Shown here one piece after another: positions 8,849-18,084 of a stretch of DNA of 64,000 bases. The DNA comes from Siminovitchia acidinfaciens. GTDB lineage: Bacteria; Bacillota; Bacilli; Bacillales; Bacillaceae_C. Where the stretch lies: assembly GCF_003605385.1 (NCBI RefSeq), contig NZ_QYTV02000007.1, positions 62,001 through 126,000 on the forward strand, given 5' to 3'. The notes under the pieces were generated by a model. It saw only the letters and a list, made by a program, of their open reading frames with translations, searched no databases and was not told the origin of the DNA. Position numbers and translations under genes: made by a program. The number at the start of each line of letters is the position of its first letter. Position 1 is the first letter of the stretch.

Positions 8849-9433
8849 TTACTTCTGTTCGCCTGGTTTTTGCGTTGCATTGAATTTCCATGTCAATTCC
8901 AGCGAATCTCCTTGGAATTGGTTTTGATCACCTTTATCCATAAAGCTGAATTGCACTATAAGGTCATGAGTTTTACCTACAGGAAGCCCTTTATCACCTA
9001 ATTCAGGATAAAAAATATTCTGACTTATAGCTTCTGGAGTCATATTTTTCAGGTCCGCCAAAGTTGTTTCAAAAATTACCTCATCGAAATTATCCATGTT
9101 ATACAGGAACTCCACCTGAATATGCTCGCCAAAATCTCCAGTATTGTCTCCTTTTGCATCCTTGACGGTATAGTCTGTTTCCAGCAACACCTTATCGATG
9201 TCCAATGTTCCTCCGTTTCCTAGCTCAAAGTCACGGAGAAAAGAATCGCCAGGAGCCATATCTTTAACGTTAATAATTTCTGTCGGACTTAAGCTTAAAT
9301 CCAAAGTCCCCGCCGCGAAAGTATTTTGCGATGTTTCCGTGTCGCTGAAATAAGCGTATGTACCCCCGCCAATCAACGCAGCTCCCAACGCAACAGACAT
9401 CATACCCATACCAAACTTTTTCTTCATTGACAT
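8849..9433 (-). CDS. TasA/camelysin-like protein, first copy
   Basis: Secreted TasA/CalY-family protein, 194 residues, placed directly after sipW as tasA is in B. subtilis. The N-terminus is MSMKKKFGM, followed by a hydrophobic stretch and GGTYAYFSD, then TFAAGTLDLSL, MAPGDSFLRDF and a C-terminal FQGDSLELTWKFNATQ that closely parallels TasA. It shares most motifs with the copy at 6507-7088, so the two arose by duplication. GGGGG lies 8 nt from the ATG. A strong hairpin follows the gene. Likely role: structural fibre or surface protein processed by SipW. The family is certain, the fibre role is inferred. Confidence 0.9.
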   Translation of the reverse strand: MSMKKKFGMGMMSVALGAALIGGGTYAYFSDTETSQNTFAAGTLDLSLSPTEIINVKDMAPGDSFLRDFELGNGGTLDIDKVLLETDYTVKDAKGDNTGDFGEHIQVEFLYNMDNFDEVIFETTLADLKNMTPEAISQNIFYPELGDKGLPVGKTHDLIVQFSFMDKGDQNQFQGDSLELTWKFNATQKPGEQK

Positions 9434-9507
9434 TTTTCATTCCCCCAATAAATTTATTATTTCCATCTCTAAGAGATAGGTACTGCCAATTTGCAAGATT
9501 AATAGGT

Positions 9508-10077
9508 TTATTTATTTGGCGTTTCCGCCTCTGCATTCTTATAGCTTTCTGCAATACGAATTGTTCGCCAGATAGATAAAAGGCCATAGCCTACCAGCAA
9601 TATTCCCGGCAAGAACAACAGAAGCGCACCACCTAATTGTGATTCGGTGATTTTAAATATATAACCAACATAAGGAATGGTAATATCCGTGTATTTACCT
9701 ACAATATTATTGACATGGACAGGTTCCAGATCAGGACCGTTGTTATTATCACCTTTTGTGATAAAATGGCTCCCTCCGTCTTGCACTTCAACAATCCTAT
9801 GTGTTACGAGGATTTTTTCCTCTGTAATAAAAGTGATAACATCGCCTTTTGCAAACTGATCCCCTGCATCTGTATTTTTGATCAAAATGATTGACCCGGT
9901 TTTTATTCCAGGCTCCATCGAACCGGATAAGACAGCCTTCATTTGATATCCGAATATGCTGGGAGGTTCCCCTGCCATTTTGGAAGTGACAACATTGAAC
10001 AAGATCACAGCCAGGAAGATATACAAAAATGTCGATCCGATATTACCGACTATTTTTTTTGTCTTTTGCCAGTTCAT
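9508..10077 (-). CDS. sipW: SipW-type (ER-type) signal peptidase I
   Basis: Membrane-bound signal peptidase that processes TasA-type preproteins. It has 189 residues with an N-terminal membrane segment (about 10-30), the catalytic serine in VLSGSMEPG, and THR, where His replaces the Lys of ordinary bacterial signal peptidases; this Ser/His pair marks the SipW/ER type. KGDNN and a C-terminal membrane segment (GGALLLFLPGILLVGYGL) follow. GGGAG lies about 8-10 nt from the ATG at 10077; an in-phase ATG at 10095 precedes that site and is rejected. It stands between a TapA-like gene and a TasA-like gene, as in tapA-sipW-tasA. Confidence 0.93.
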   Translation of the reverse strand: MNWQKTKKIVGNIGSTFLYIFLAVILFNVVTSKMAGEPPSIFGYQMKAVLSGSMEPGIKTGSIILIKNTDAGDQFAKGDVITFITEEKILVTHRIVEVQDGGSHFITKGDNNNGPDLEPVHVNNIVGKYTDITIPYVGYIFKITESQLGGALLLFLPGILLVGYGLLSIWRTIRIAESYKNAEAETPNK

Positions 10078-10120
10078 TGTAAAAATCACTCCCATCTATG
10101 TTTGGATTCTAACCTTCCAG

Positions 10121-10588
10121 TTACGGAGCATTTTTACCATTTTCTTGCTCCTCATCATTGTTGCCATCATTAGATTGATTCGAACTACCCTCATTTTGAT
10201 CTTCAGCAGGAGGTTTCGTCGTCTCAGCTTTTTCACTCTGTTCGTCAGTATCACTATCTACCTGATTTTCTGTCTGCTCTCTTTCTGACTTTTCCTCTTT
10301 TTTGTCCAGCGGCTCTTCAGTTTCGTTTGACTCCAACTGCTTTTCCTCTGGTTCCCTTGCCTCATCTATTTCCTCTTGATCATTGGTATCGGGCTCTTCG
10401 GCTTCTCCCAGTTGGTCACTGACAGACATTTCACCGGAGACATTTTCCTCATAGGTGTAATGTGCAGTCGTGGGAGTAGTCAGAAGAGAGGCAATACAAA
10501 ACAACAAATATAATATGGCAAGCCGCTTGACTACTAGATTGTTTTTCAAGTAATCTGCTATTTTTTTTGCTATTTGAATGCCTCTCAT
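10121..10588 (-). CDS. Acidic secreted protein, TapA-like
   Basis: A 155-residue protein upstream of sipW, in the position of tapA. It has an N-terminal hydrophobic segment (LAILYLLFCIASLLT, about residues 22-36), then TTAHYTYEENVSG, which resembles the region after the cleavage site of SipW substrates. The remaining 100 residues are very rich in Glu, Asp, Gln and Pro and look disordered. There is no catalytic motif. AGAGGAG is 8 nt from the ATG at 10588. The assignment rests on gene order and the N-terminal pattern; sequence identity to TapA itself is not evident. It could instead be a cell-wall spacer or a distinct SipW substrate. Confidence 0.7.
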   Translation of the reverse strand: MRGIQIAKKIADYLKNNLVVKRLAILYLLFCIASLLTTPTTAHYTYEENVSGEMSVSDQLGEAEEPDTNDQEEIDEAREPEEKQLESNETEEPLDKKEEKSEREQTENQVDSDTDEQSEKAETTKPPAEDQNEGSSNQSNDGNNDEEQENGKNAP

Positions 10589-10606
10589 CCTATTTACTCC
10601 TCTCAA

Positions 10607-13600
10607 TTAAGATGCTTTTTTCGATTGTGCTCCTTGTTGGGCCATGAGGTCCGCTACAGCCTGGTTAATGATGCTTCCGATAATCCCCATTCTTTCAGGG
10701 CTGACGTTTTCAATGACGTCACCAGGAGTGTGATACCACGGCTCCAAGCGATGGACAACCGGCTCCTCCCAGATATACAGGGCTGAGGCTATACCAACTT
10801 CATAAAACGGGATGTGATCCGATCCGCCTGAGCGGTACATATGCATGATTTTTTGGTCTATTCCCAACTTGGCGGCGGCTGCTTTGCCAGCCTCCCATGC
10901 AAGGTTGGATTTACCATCACCTGTATTGACAGACAATTGGGTAGCCTTGTCCCAATTTGTTCCAACCATATCAAGGTTAAAGTTAACTAAACTTCTGTCC
11001 CTTTCTTCTTTTGACAATTGGCCAACATAATATCTGGATCCAACCAATCCAATCTCTTCCGCACCAAATGCGATGAATCTGATTTCTTTATTTGTCGGCA
11101 TGTCCTTTAGGTTTCTGGCCAACTCCATGATAGAGGCAGTTCCCGATCCATTGTCGTTAGCTCCTGGAGAACCTGGCACACTGTCATAATGCGCTGTAAC
11201 ATAAACGATTTCCGGGTTAGCAACCCCTTTTGGCTTTTTCACTGCAATGACGTTTTGTGATTTTTGATTTGTATGGTTCTGGACCGCAAGATTCAATTTC
11301 AATCCGCCCGCGGACAGCTTTGAAAGCAATGCCTTTCCGTCCGCCTGTGTGATTCCCACCACTGGGATGCTGCTCTGGTTATTTCCTAAGCTTGGGTTAG
11401 GCGGGGCTAAGCTCTCCACATTGTTGTAGATAACCACCCCGGCTGACCCTGCCTTTATGGCGTTATCAACCTTTTCCCAGTAAGTGTTGTCTCCTCTTTC
11501 AATGAGAGCTATTTTGCCTGCAGCTTCTTCAGTAAAATTTTCCGGCTTACCCAATCCCGCATTGAAGACATCACCAGTGACTCCATTTTTATCCGTCCGC
11601 GCGGAACCGGCTGACACCGCTGAATGCAATTTTTTGTTATTATCAGAGACTATCTTCAATTCACCGCTGACTCTATCCCGGATACTGAATTCTTGAGTCG
11701 AGACGTCATAACCGAGTCTTTCAAACTCATTTTGAATGTATTGTGCAGCCTGCCTTTCTTCATCCGTTCCCGTCACTCTCGGTCCAATTTCCACACTTAA
11801 ATGGTGAATATGCTGCATCGCTTTTTCCGGATTAAAATTCGTATCCCATTTTTCAATCAAATCATCCGCATAGCCTTTAAGGATACGTGCCGCTTTTCCG
11901 GAAATCAGCTTGCCCTTTTCTTGCTGATCTATCAATGTCTTGAAGCCGCCCATATGCTTGATGACTTTTTCCGCTTCTCTTTTCTGCTCGTAAAGATCAA
12001 CTGCAGTCAAGTGAGTTTTTAATGCGCGTGCCGCTACGGCGCCATTAAACTCACCTTCTGCTTCAAAGCGTTCAACCAGTTTCTTCATTGCATTGGCGCT
12101 TACACCTTCCGCCAAGTAATCAATGACAATTTTCGCCTGGTTGTAATTGTTTTTATCTCCGTCAGGATTGTATCCGTTTTCAATGTTTCCTGCTGCATCC
12201 ACCGAGAACCATTTCACCACCGTTGTCTCATCAATCTTTAACGATTCTGCAGCCTCTCTTGTGCCCGCTACTTGAATCACTTTAGATTTAAGTGTTGGCC
12301 TTGAACCGTCAAGCGTGTAATAGACAGTTGCCGGTTCACTCGTTTCAAACTTGATTTTCACAGGATTGTCGTAAGTCCCAGCTCCAGGAACCAGCTTGGA
12401 TTCAGGGTTAACATCGTCATTGGCATTTTCATAAGCCACTTCAAACATGCCGATCAAGCCATTGGCGAATTCCATCGCCTCAGCGTGCCCTTCACTGAAT
12501 GCCGGCTGGAAACCTACGGCTGTCCAACGTTTTGTGTTGGCATTCCATAGATCCGCGCCAACTTCAAAGTTCCATGCATAGATACCGTGCTCATACCAAA
12601 GCGTATCAGCAGAGTTTCCGCCTGCAGAGTATAATACATCAGGAATCGGGCCGGTCCTGCTTGGTAAAATAACTGTTCCGCGATGTTCTTTTATTCTTTT
12701 TAAAATATGATCTGAAGCCTGCCAGTAATAAGCTTCCTCTCCTGCTGTCGGGCGAGGCAGCGTTACCCGGTTTGCATCATATGCACCAGGAGACCACATG
12801 AAATACCCGCCGTACGCATGGATATTCATCGCAAATTTAAGGTTTGGATTTTCTTCCGCCAACCAATTCAAGTTCCGGGCTTCCGGCTCTGAGAATGGTT
12901 CCGGTCCGGCAAAGGTATCGGAAGTACAGCTTTTTGAACCGCCAATCCAGCCATCCCAAACAGTTCCAATTTTGTAGTTTCGGTTTAAGTCGACTCCCCA
13001 TGAATTGCGGTAAGCCGGGTCAGATGCTTCAGGTCCGCAATGGTTTGTCATATTCCGGCGCATGGAGTTGTAATCATAAAATGAATAGTGTCCACCATCA
13101 GGGTTAACGCTTGGAACAATAAATATATCCAAATTATCTACTAGCTTCTTCGTATTCTCATCTGTATGGTAATTTCGCAATAGTCTCTCTGCCGTTTCAA
13201 CAGTCACAAGCGGTGTCACCCATTCACGGGCATGTTCCTGTGAATATCCAAGTACACCAGGCTTCGAGCCGTCCCGTACTTTACCGATCCGAATAGCTTT
13301 CACTTCGAATGGATCCCTTGAAACTTCTTTTGGTGCCCTTAAATTATCGGTCAGTTTTATATTGCTTTGCGGTTGAACAACGCCTGTTCCATTGGAGGTT
13401 CTATATCTAGTCGCCGATACCAAATCACCAGCTTTTTCATTGATCGCCGCGATAACTTCAGCGGATGTACTATTTCTCCCAAGATCTACCATTATATTCT
13501 TCCCATCGACTGTTACATCTAATGTGGAATTTACACTTTTTGGAGTTCTAATATCTACTGTAATATCGTTTCCACCCTCATGTCCCCATGCTTTTGATGT

Positions 13601-14476
13601 AAGGACAATTGCCGAGTTCACTACACTGCCAATGGTGACCTGGGCTTTCCGTCGGTACCCATTTGTTTTTTCAGGGAGTACTATGATTTCAGCCAGTTCT
13701 GGAAACTCTTCGGCAAGCTGTTCAATCCTTTCAGTCACTTCTGTCGGCGTCATGTATTTGTCGACAAAGTCACTGAAATAATCATCATCTGCAGGAGTGC
13801 CATCGCCGATCCATTCAGTTAAGCCTGTTTCCACTTTTCCGCCCTGGTTAGTGGAAATGACTACATTTTCAGGAACAGAATTAATATCGGTCAAAACATA
13901 GTGGTATAAATATTCGCCAGCATCAACTTTCCTTGTCATTGAAGCCGTTCGCTTATTGCCTTTTTCATCTGTCCATTCTGCATTCATGACAGTATTAGGC
14001 CCAGCACTAGATTTAACTTCAAGATATAAAAACAAGCCTGACTGATTTTTGAAGTAATCTGCCCGAAAAACTTTCACAGTGTCTGCCTGCTGTGCCAGTT
14101 GCTGCTTTTGCTTTTCTGTTTGTTCCTGCTGCCTTAAAAGCTTTTCGCCTTCTTCGGCAGTTTGGAGAACAGTCACTTTGTACCCTTTAATTTTGAGCAT
14201 CTCAATGTCAGCATCTGTCAAAACCGCCTGCACCTCGAGCTGCCCGTTTCGATCACTGACATATCCAGTCAAGTCGAAACCTCTTACCACCAAGTCTTCC
14301 ACTGCCTTCCGATCTGGTACGACAATTTCTACAAGCGTCGTTTTCCGTTCAAACTCAACCTCTGTCGTCTCCTCTTTTGGGGTTGCTGCAATGGGGCTGA
14401 CAAAAAAAGAGGATACCGTTAAAGCAACGATGCTTGTCCCCGCCAAGAAATGTGACACAAATCGTCTATAAGACAC
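10607..14476 (-). CDS. Secreted M14-M28 double exopeptidase
   Basis: A 1289-residue multidomain secreted protein. Order: signal peptide (1-31); a propeptide-like region with a coiled Gln/Glu-rich part (105-130); an M14 carboxypeptidase domain with His415-Ala-Arg-Glu418, His553 and catalytic Glu638 (NFEVG); a chitobiase/hexosaminidase C-terminal-like beta domain (about 700-780, YTLDGSRPT); a FIMAH-type helical domain (795-875); and an M28 aminopeptidase domain with PA insert and ligands His1096, Asp1108, Glu1140/1141, Asp1169, His1249. A segment at about 296-372 (NDITVDI, VTVDGKNIMVDL, SAEVIAAIN) resembles domains of phage and flagellar structural proteins and interrupts the M14 part. GTG start behind AGGGGGG. 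It heads the TapA-SipW-TasA-like operon. Confidence 0.92.
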   Translation of the reverse strand: MSYRRFVSHFLAGTSIVALTVSSFFVSPIAATPKEETTEVEFERKTTLVEIVVPDRKAVEDLVVRGFDLTGYVSDRNGQLEVQAVLTDADIEMLKIKGYKVTVLQTAEEGEKLLRQQEQTEKQKQQLAQQADTVKVFRADYFKNQSGLFLYLEVKSSAGPNTVMNAEWTDEKGNKRTASMTRKVDAGEYLYHYVLTDINSVPENVVISTNQGGKVETGLTEWIGDGTPADDDYFSDFVDKYMTPTEVTERIEQLAEEFPELAEIIVLPEKTNGYRRKAQVTIGSVVNSAIVLTSKAWGHEGGNDITVDIRTPKSVNSTLDVTVDGKNIMVDLGRNSTSAEVIAAINEKAGDLVSATRYRTSNGTGVVQPQSNIKLTDNLRAPKEVSRDPFEVKAIRIGKVRDGSKPGVLGYSQEHAREWVTPLVTVETAERLLRNYHTDENTKKLVDNLDIFIVPSVNPDGGHYSFYDYNSMRRNMTNHCGPEASDPAYRNSWGVDLNRNYKIGTVWDGWIGGSKSCTSDTFAGPEPFSEPEARNLNWLAEENPNLKFAMNIHAYGGYFMWSPGAYDANRVTLPRPTAGEEAYYWQASDHILKRIKEHRGTVILPSRTGPIPDVLYSAGGNSADTLWYEHGIYAWNFEVGADLWNANTKRWTAVGFQPAFSEGHAEAMEFANGLIGMFEVAYENANDDVNPESKLVPGAGTYDNPVKIKFETSEPATVYYTLDGSRPTLKSKVIQVAGTREAAESLKIDETTVVKWFSVDAAGNIENGYNPDGDKNNYNQAKIVIDYLAEGVSANAMKKLVERFEAEGEFNGAVAARALKTHLTAVDLYEQKREAEKVIKHMGGFKTLIDQQEKGKLISGKAARILKGYADDLIEKWDTNFNPEKAMQHIHHLSVEIGPRVTGTDEERQAAQYIQNEFERLGYDVSTQEFSIRDRVSGELKIVSDNNKKLHSAVSAGSARTDKNGVTGDVFNAGLGKPENFTEEAAGKIALIERGDNTYWEKVDNAIKAGSAGVVIYNNVESLAPPNPSLGNNQSSIPVVGITQADGKALLSKLSAGGLKLNLAVQNHTNQKSQNVIAVKKPKGVANPEIVYVTAHYDSVPGSPGANDNGSGTASIMELARNLKDMPTNKEIRFIAFGAEEIGLVGSRYYVGQLSKEERDRSLVNFNLDMVGTNWDKATQLSVNTGDGKSNLAWEAGKAAAAKLGIDQKIMHMYRSGGSDHIPFYEVGIASALYIWEEPVVHRLEPWYHTPGDVIENVSPERMGIIGSIINQAVADLMAQQGAQSKKAS

Positions 14477-14517
14477 TGAATTCCCCCCTACATAAATTTT
14501 TTGAATTTCCTTCGTTG

Positions 14518-14546
14518 ATTATATCAGTATTTTTAGAAGATTGTTA
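14518..14546 (-). promoter_or_regulatory. Possible sigma-A promoter of the exopeptidase/SipW block
   Basis: On the minus strand TATAAT (14523-14518) lies 17 bases from TAACAA (14546-14541). The -10 is perfect and the -35 weak. It would give a leader of about 35 bases before the GTG at 14476. The rest of 14477-14741 is AT-rich with no gene. Confidence 0.4.
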
Positions 14547-14741
14547 CGATTTGAAATAAAATGATTATATCGGATTATAAAGATAACATTTTTTACAACG
14601 GCAGTTAGTATTTAAGTAATATCGCAACTTTTACTTACTTAATAAAAACTAGTCCTTTTTTCCTGTTTAGCTAAAAAACTATTTTTATAGAGGATATTGC
14701 ACTTCTGAAAATATGTTTAATTTTCTAGCATAAACAAACAT

Positions 14742-14772
14742 AAAAAACCCCCTCAGCCGTAAGCTTAGGGGC
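14742..14772 (-). terminator. Terminator after the secreted M14 carboxypeptidase gene
   Basis: On the minus strand CCCCTAAGC and GCTGAGGGG form a stem with one mismatch, followed by TTTTTT. It lies about 20 bases after the stop at 14794 and separates this gene from the double exopeptidase operon. Confidence 0.85.
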
Positions 14773-14793
14773 TTCATATGAAGCTGCTAATCT

Positions 14794-16224
14794 TTAACTG
14801 GCTTTGCCGGCCAGCGTTGGATTTTTCTTCTCCATCAATACTTTCAAATAGTTACTATTAGCCTTTAACATTTGATGTGTTCCGCTTGTCATCAAGTTAT
14901 TCTTTCTATGATGGTCAATCAGCGTATTAAAACCGTCCAAATGCTTAATGACTTTATCGTATTGTCCCGTTTCTTCATAATGCTTTAAGGATGTTGCATG
15001 GACCTTAAGAGTTTGAGCAACGCCCTTATTTGAAAACTTGCCAATTACCTCGTAACGTTCTACAAGCGCTTTAATGTGGTCTGCAGATACAACTGGACCT
15101 ACACCAGGATTTGGAGGATTCATCGGGATCGTTCCAGCATAATCTGTGTTATATCCGGTAATTGGACGAATCGGAATGTCATACCAGCGTTCAGGATCAG
15201 CTTTATACAAGTCTCCTGTAGCAAGACCAGACAAAAATCCATGTGTGGCGATCACATTTTGTTGAATCATAGGATCACGCTCACCATCCAGGACTTGACT
15301 GGAGGTCTCCAAGAATATAGCAGGATTGCTATGTCCTTCAGGATTTATTCCTTCATAATTTATGCCAAGCATCATACCGGAGACTACCCCACCACGGATA
15401 TCAATTACAGTGCTACCCGTATCATACTGATCAACAGTAAATTCTTTATATGGGGCAAGAGAATCATAAATTTGAACCGCTGCCTGGCGCGCAAGTTTAT
15501 CGTACAATCCATCCTTAATAGTCGGAAGAGTTGGTCCTCCTGGTGCTAACGAGATTCCAAGTGACATTGATACAGGAATACTTGTACCAGTAAAGTTTTT
15601 AGTCCCTTGATGATGAATATCCAAGGCAAATTCAGGCTTAATATCTGCCCAGAATTTGTAAAAGCCCATTGATTCAATTGCATCAAATCTGCTTTCAAAC
15701 CAGTCCCTATTTAAATCAACGGAGATCTGTCTACCTCTTTCATCCAGTTTGGGCTTACCCGTTTCATGATCATACAGGATTGTACCACGCTGATTTAGTT
15801 CGGCACCATCCGGATTGTACATTGGGATAATGTACATTGTTAATTCTTTCATCATCTCTTTGTAAGAGGAATCCTTCTCATTTATTAAATTTTCAATGAT
15901 ACGTAACGTTGCGTTCGTTCCATAAGGTTCTCCTCCATGGATACGTCCTTGAACCCATACTTTCTTATCTCCATTGCCTATTTTTGCAACATACAGATCC
16001 CTTCCTGCTTCACTTCGGCCTTCTTCAATCCCATACTCCCTAAGTGTGAATACATCAAGTTTGCCATCGCTTTGTTCTTCCAGCTGCCCAAGAATATCGA
16101 CCATTTCATCGTATTTAATAGCATTCGTGCCGACGATGCTGTCCGACTGTGCTCCAGCAATCCCGCTGGAGGAAAAAATAAGAAACAGAGCTGCGGCCAC
16201 CAGAAATATGCGTCTCTTTAACAA
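14794..16224 (-). CDS. Secreted M14 carboxypeptidase with C-terminal FIMAH domain
   Basis: Predicted extracellular zinc carboxypeptidase, 476 residues from the TTG at 16224, which is 8 nt from AGAGGAG; upstream in-phase GTG and TTG codons overlap that site. Order: signal peptide (LKRRIFLVAAALFLIFSS, cleaved near AGAQ), M14 domain with the zinc motif GRIHGGEPYG (HxxE), YNPDGAELN, VDLNRD, a second zinc His in DIHHQGT and the catalytic Glu in IFLETSSQ, then a FIMAH-type helical domain over about the last 80 residues. The same helical domain occurs in the two peptidases downstream, tying the three together. The substrate is unknown; murein peptides or matrix peptides are both possible. Confidence 0.88.
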   Translation of the reverse strand: MLKRRIFLVAAALFLIFSSSGIAGAQSDSIVGTNAIKYDEMVDILGQLEEQSDGKLDVFTLREYGIEEGRSEAGRDLYVAKIGNGDKKVWVQGRIHGGEPYGTNATLRIIENLINEKDSSYKEMMKELTMYIIPMYNPDGAELNQRGTILYDHETGKPKLDERGRQISVDLNRDWFESRFDAIESMGFYKFWADIKPEFALDIHHQGTKNFTGTSIPVSMSLGISLAPGGPTLPTIKDGLYDKLARQAAVQIYDSLAPYKEFTVDQYDTGSTVIDIRGGVVSGMMLGINYEGINPEGHSNPAIFLETSSQVLDGERDPMIQQNVIATHGFLSGLATGDLYKADPERWYDIPIRPITGYNTDYAGTIPMNPPNPGVGPVVSADHIKALVERYEVIGKFSNKGVAQTLKVHATSLKHYEETGQYDKVIKHLDGFNTLIDHHRKNNLMTSGTHQMLKANSNYLKVLMEKKNPTLAGKAS

Positions 16225-16785
16225 CTTCACCACTCCTCTCAATTTTTCCCCTCTTGTTCATTAGGTTGATTCATAGAGTTATGTAAGAGGATAATAGAAC
16301 CAGTGTCCTAGCAGAAACAATCGACTTTATCCAATCATCATCATCAATTGCACGCATCACTCCCTTCAAAAACCTGTCATTTATTGCTAAGTTCAGTCAG
16401 TAAAAATAGAATTAATAAACATAACCGAAACCACCCTAATTCGTGTGTTTTCTGTTATATAGATAGGTATAGAGACCCTTAATATATTTTCTTTAATAAG
16501 AAAGCTATTTCAAAAGGATTATATCAGATTTATCTAAATATTTTTATAACTAAATTGAAAACAGGTATTAAGAAATGTAAAACTTGAAAATCAATTCTTG
16601 TTATTTGGTACTTAATTACTTTATATTAGTATGAGAAACAGGGATAAAGGACTCATGGCATCCTTTCAACAAAATAAAGGGTGATTTTCGGTTTGTACCA
16701 AAAATCACCCTTTTAGCCTCTGCCATGATAAGTTAGATTAAAAAGACAAGATAAAATGATTGATCCCGTACGGTTCAGGACTTCC
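16225..16785. other. AT-rich intergenic region
   Basis: About 560 bases between the divergently oriented M14 gene start and the end of the CoA-transferase gene. I see no gene or small peptide with a ribosome binding site. It must hold the M14 promoter, but I could not choose one. The only clear structure is the terminator at 16676-16714. Confidence 0.5.
16676..16714 (-). terminator. Terminator after the CoA-transferase gene (symmetrical)
   Basis: AAAGGGTGATTTT and AAAATCACCCTTTT form a 13-bp stem with an 11-base loop. It lies 70 bases after the minus-strand stop at 16786. T-rich on both sides, so it may work in both directions. Confidence 0.85.
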
Positions 16786-18000
16786 TTAAATAACCCCGCT
16801 TTCCTTATACCGCTCAAACTCTTCTTCCGTCAGTCCAAGCAAATCTTGATAAACCTCTTCGTTATGCTCCCCAATCGCCGGTCCGCTCCATTTGATACTT
16901 CCAGGCGTTTTGCTCAGCTTCGGTACAATGCCCGGCATATGTACGGCTCCCATATCACGGTCAGCCACTTCCTGGATCATATCCCTTTCGTGGTAATGCG
17001 GATCATTGGCGATATCCTCCATACTATAGATAGGCCCGGAAGGTACTCCATTTTGATCCATGATATCAAGCACTTCCTCAGCATTCATTGTTTTCACCCA
17101 AGCAGCAATCAAATCATCCAGCTCTTTCTGGTTCTGTCCTCTCGCTTCATGATGGCTGAATTTTGGATCCTCAAGCCACTCTTCTTTTCCAATTGCGACA
17201 GCAAGGCGGTTAAACAGATTATCCGAGTTTGCAGCGACAATAAGCCATTTGCCATCTTTTGTCAGATAAATATTGGAAGGAGCTACACCCGGAAGGATCG
17301 AGCCTGTCCGTTCTTTCACAATGCCGTATTTAAAATATTCTCCGAGGGCATTTTCCATCACCGCAAAGACCGATTCATATAGCGCGACGTCGATAACCTG
17401 TCCTTCTTGCTCGTTGTTTTTCACCTGGCTGAACAAGGCCATGACCGTCCCAAGCGCTCCGAATAAAGAGGCGAGCGTATCTCCGATGCTGACACCAATC
17501 CGTGGCGGTGGTGCGTCCGGAGTACCGACAACGTAACGTAGGCCGCCCATTGCCTCTCCTACGCTGCCGAATCCTCCTTTATCCCTATATGGCCCAGTTT
17601 GTCCAAATCCGGAAATCCGTACCATGATAATTTTTCTGTTCACTTTCTTTAAATCTTCATATCCGAGATTCAACTTCTCCAGTGCACCTGGACGAAGGTT
17701 TTCCACAACGATATCAGCGGTTGCACAAAGCTCCTTCGCAAGCCGCTGCCCTTCTTCCGTCTTCAAATTCAAAGTGATGCATTTTTTATTCCGTGCCTGG
17801 GTTGCCCACCAGACAGACTTGTCCCCTTCCGTTTTATTGCCCCACTTCCGGATGGGATCCCCTGATCCTGGCATCTCGATTTTGATGACTTCCGCTCCGA
17901 AATCTCCAAGCATTCTCGTTAAAAACGGACCAGCGATGAAATTCCCGAACTCGATGACCCTCACTCCACGCAACGGTCCATCCTGATTTATATTATGCAT
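16786..18000 (-). CDS. CaiB/BaiF-family CoA-transferase (family III)
   Basis: Transfers CoA between organic acids through an aspartyl-CoA intermediate, in the cytoplasm. The 404 residues match the family size. Visible features are LRGVRVIEFGNFIAGPF at the N-terminus, FGAEVIKIE, the NLRPG segment, and VDVALYESV around residue 205. The catalytic Asp is expected earlier, in the VVENLRPGALEKLNL / ISGFGQTGPY core region common to the family. Start ATG at 18000 with GGGGAGAG upstream. It stands alone, divergent from the DCC-family gene 84 bases away, so neighbours do not reveal the acids used. Formyl-, succinyl- or carnitine-type activity cannot be told apart here. Confidence 0.88.
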   Translation of the reverse strand: MHNINQDGPLRGVRVIEFGNFIAGPFLTRMLGDFGAEVIKIEMPGSGDPIRKWGNKTEGDKSVWWATQARNKKCITLNLKTEEGQRLAKELCATADIVVENLRPGALEKLNLGYEDLKKVNRKIIMVRISGFGQTGPYRDKGGFGSVGEAMGGLRYVVGTPDAPPPRIGVSIGDTLASLFGALGTVMALFSQVKNNEQEGQVIDVALYESVFAVMENALGEYFKYGIVKERTGSILPGVAPSNIYLTKDGKWLIVAANSDNLFNRLAVAIGKEEWLEDPKFSHHEARGQNQKELDDLIAAWVKTMNAEEVLDIMDQNGVPSGPIYSMEDIANDPHYHERDMIQEVADRDMGAVHMPGIVPKLSKTPGSIKWSGPAIGEHNEEVYQDLLGLTEEEFERYKESGVI

Positions 18001-18084
18001 AATCTCTCCCCAAACCTTTTTGATTCTATTATAAGGCCTAGAGGTTAAAATAAGAATAGACTCACAATGAGGAGGTATCCGAAC

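Noticed and set aside
13392-14471. Plus-strand frames over the double peptidase gene
   Set aside because: Antisense shadows; the minus-strand protein has coherent domains throughout.
16676-16714. Operator or attachment site
   Set aside because: The T-rich stem with position just after the CoA-transferase stop is better explained as a terminator.
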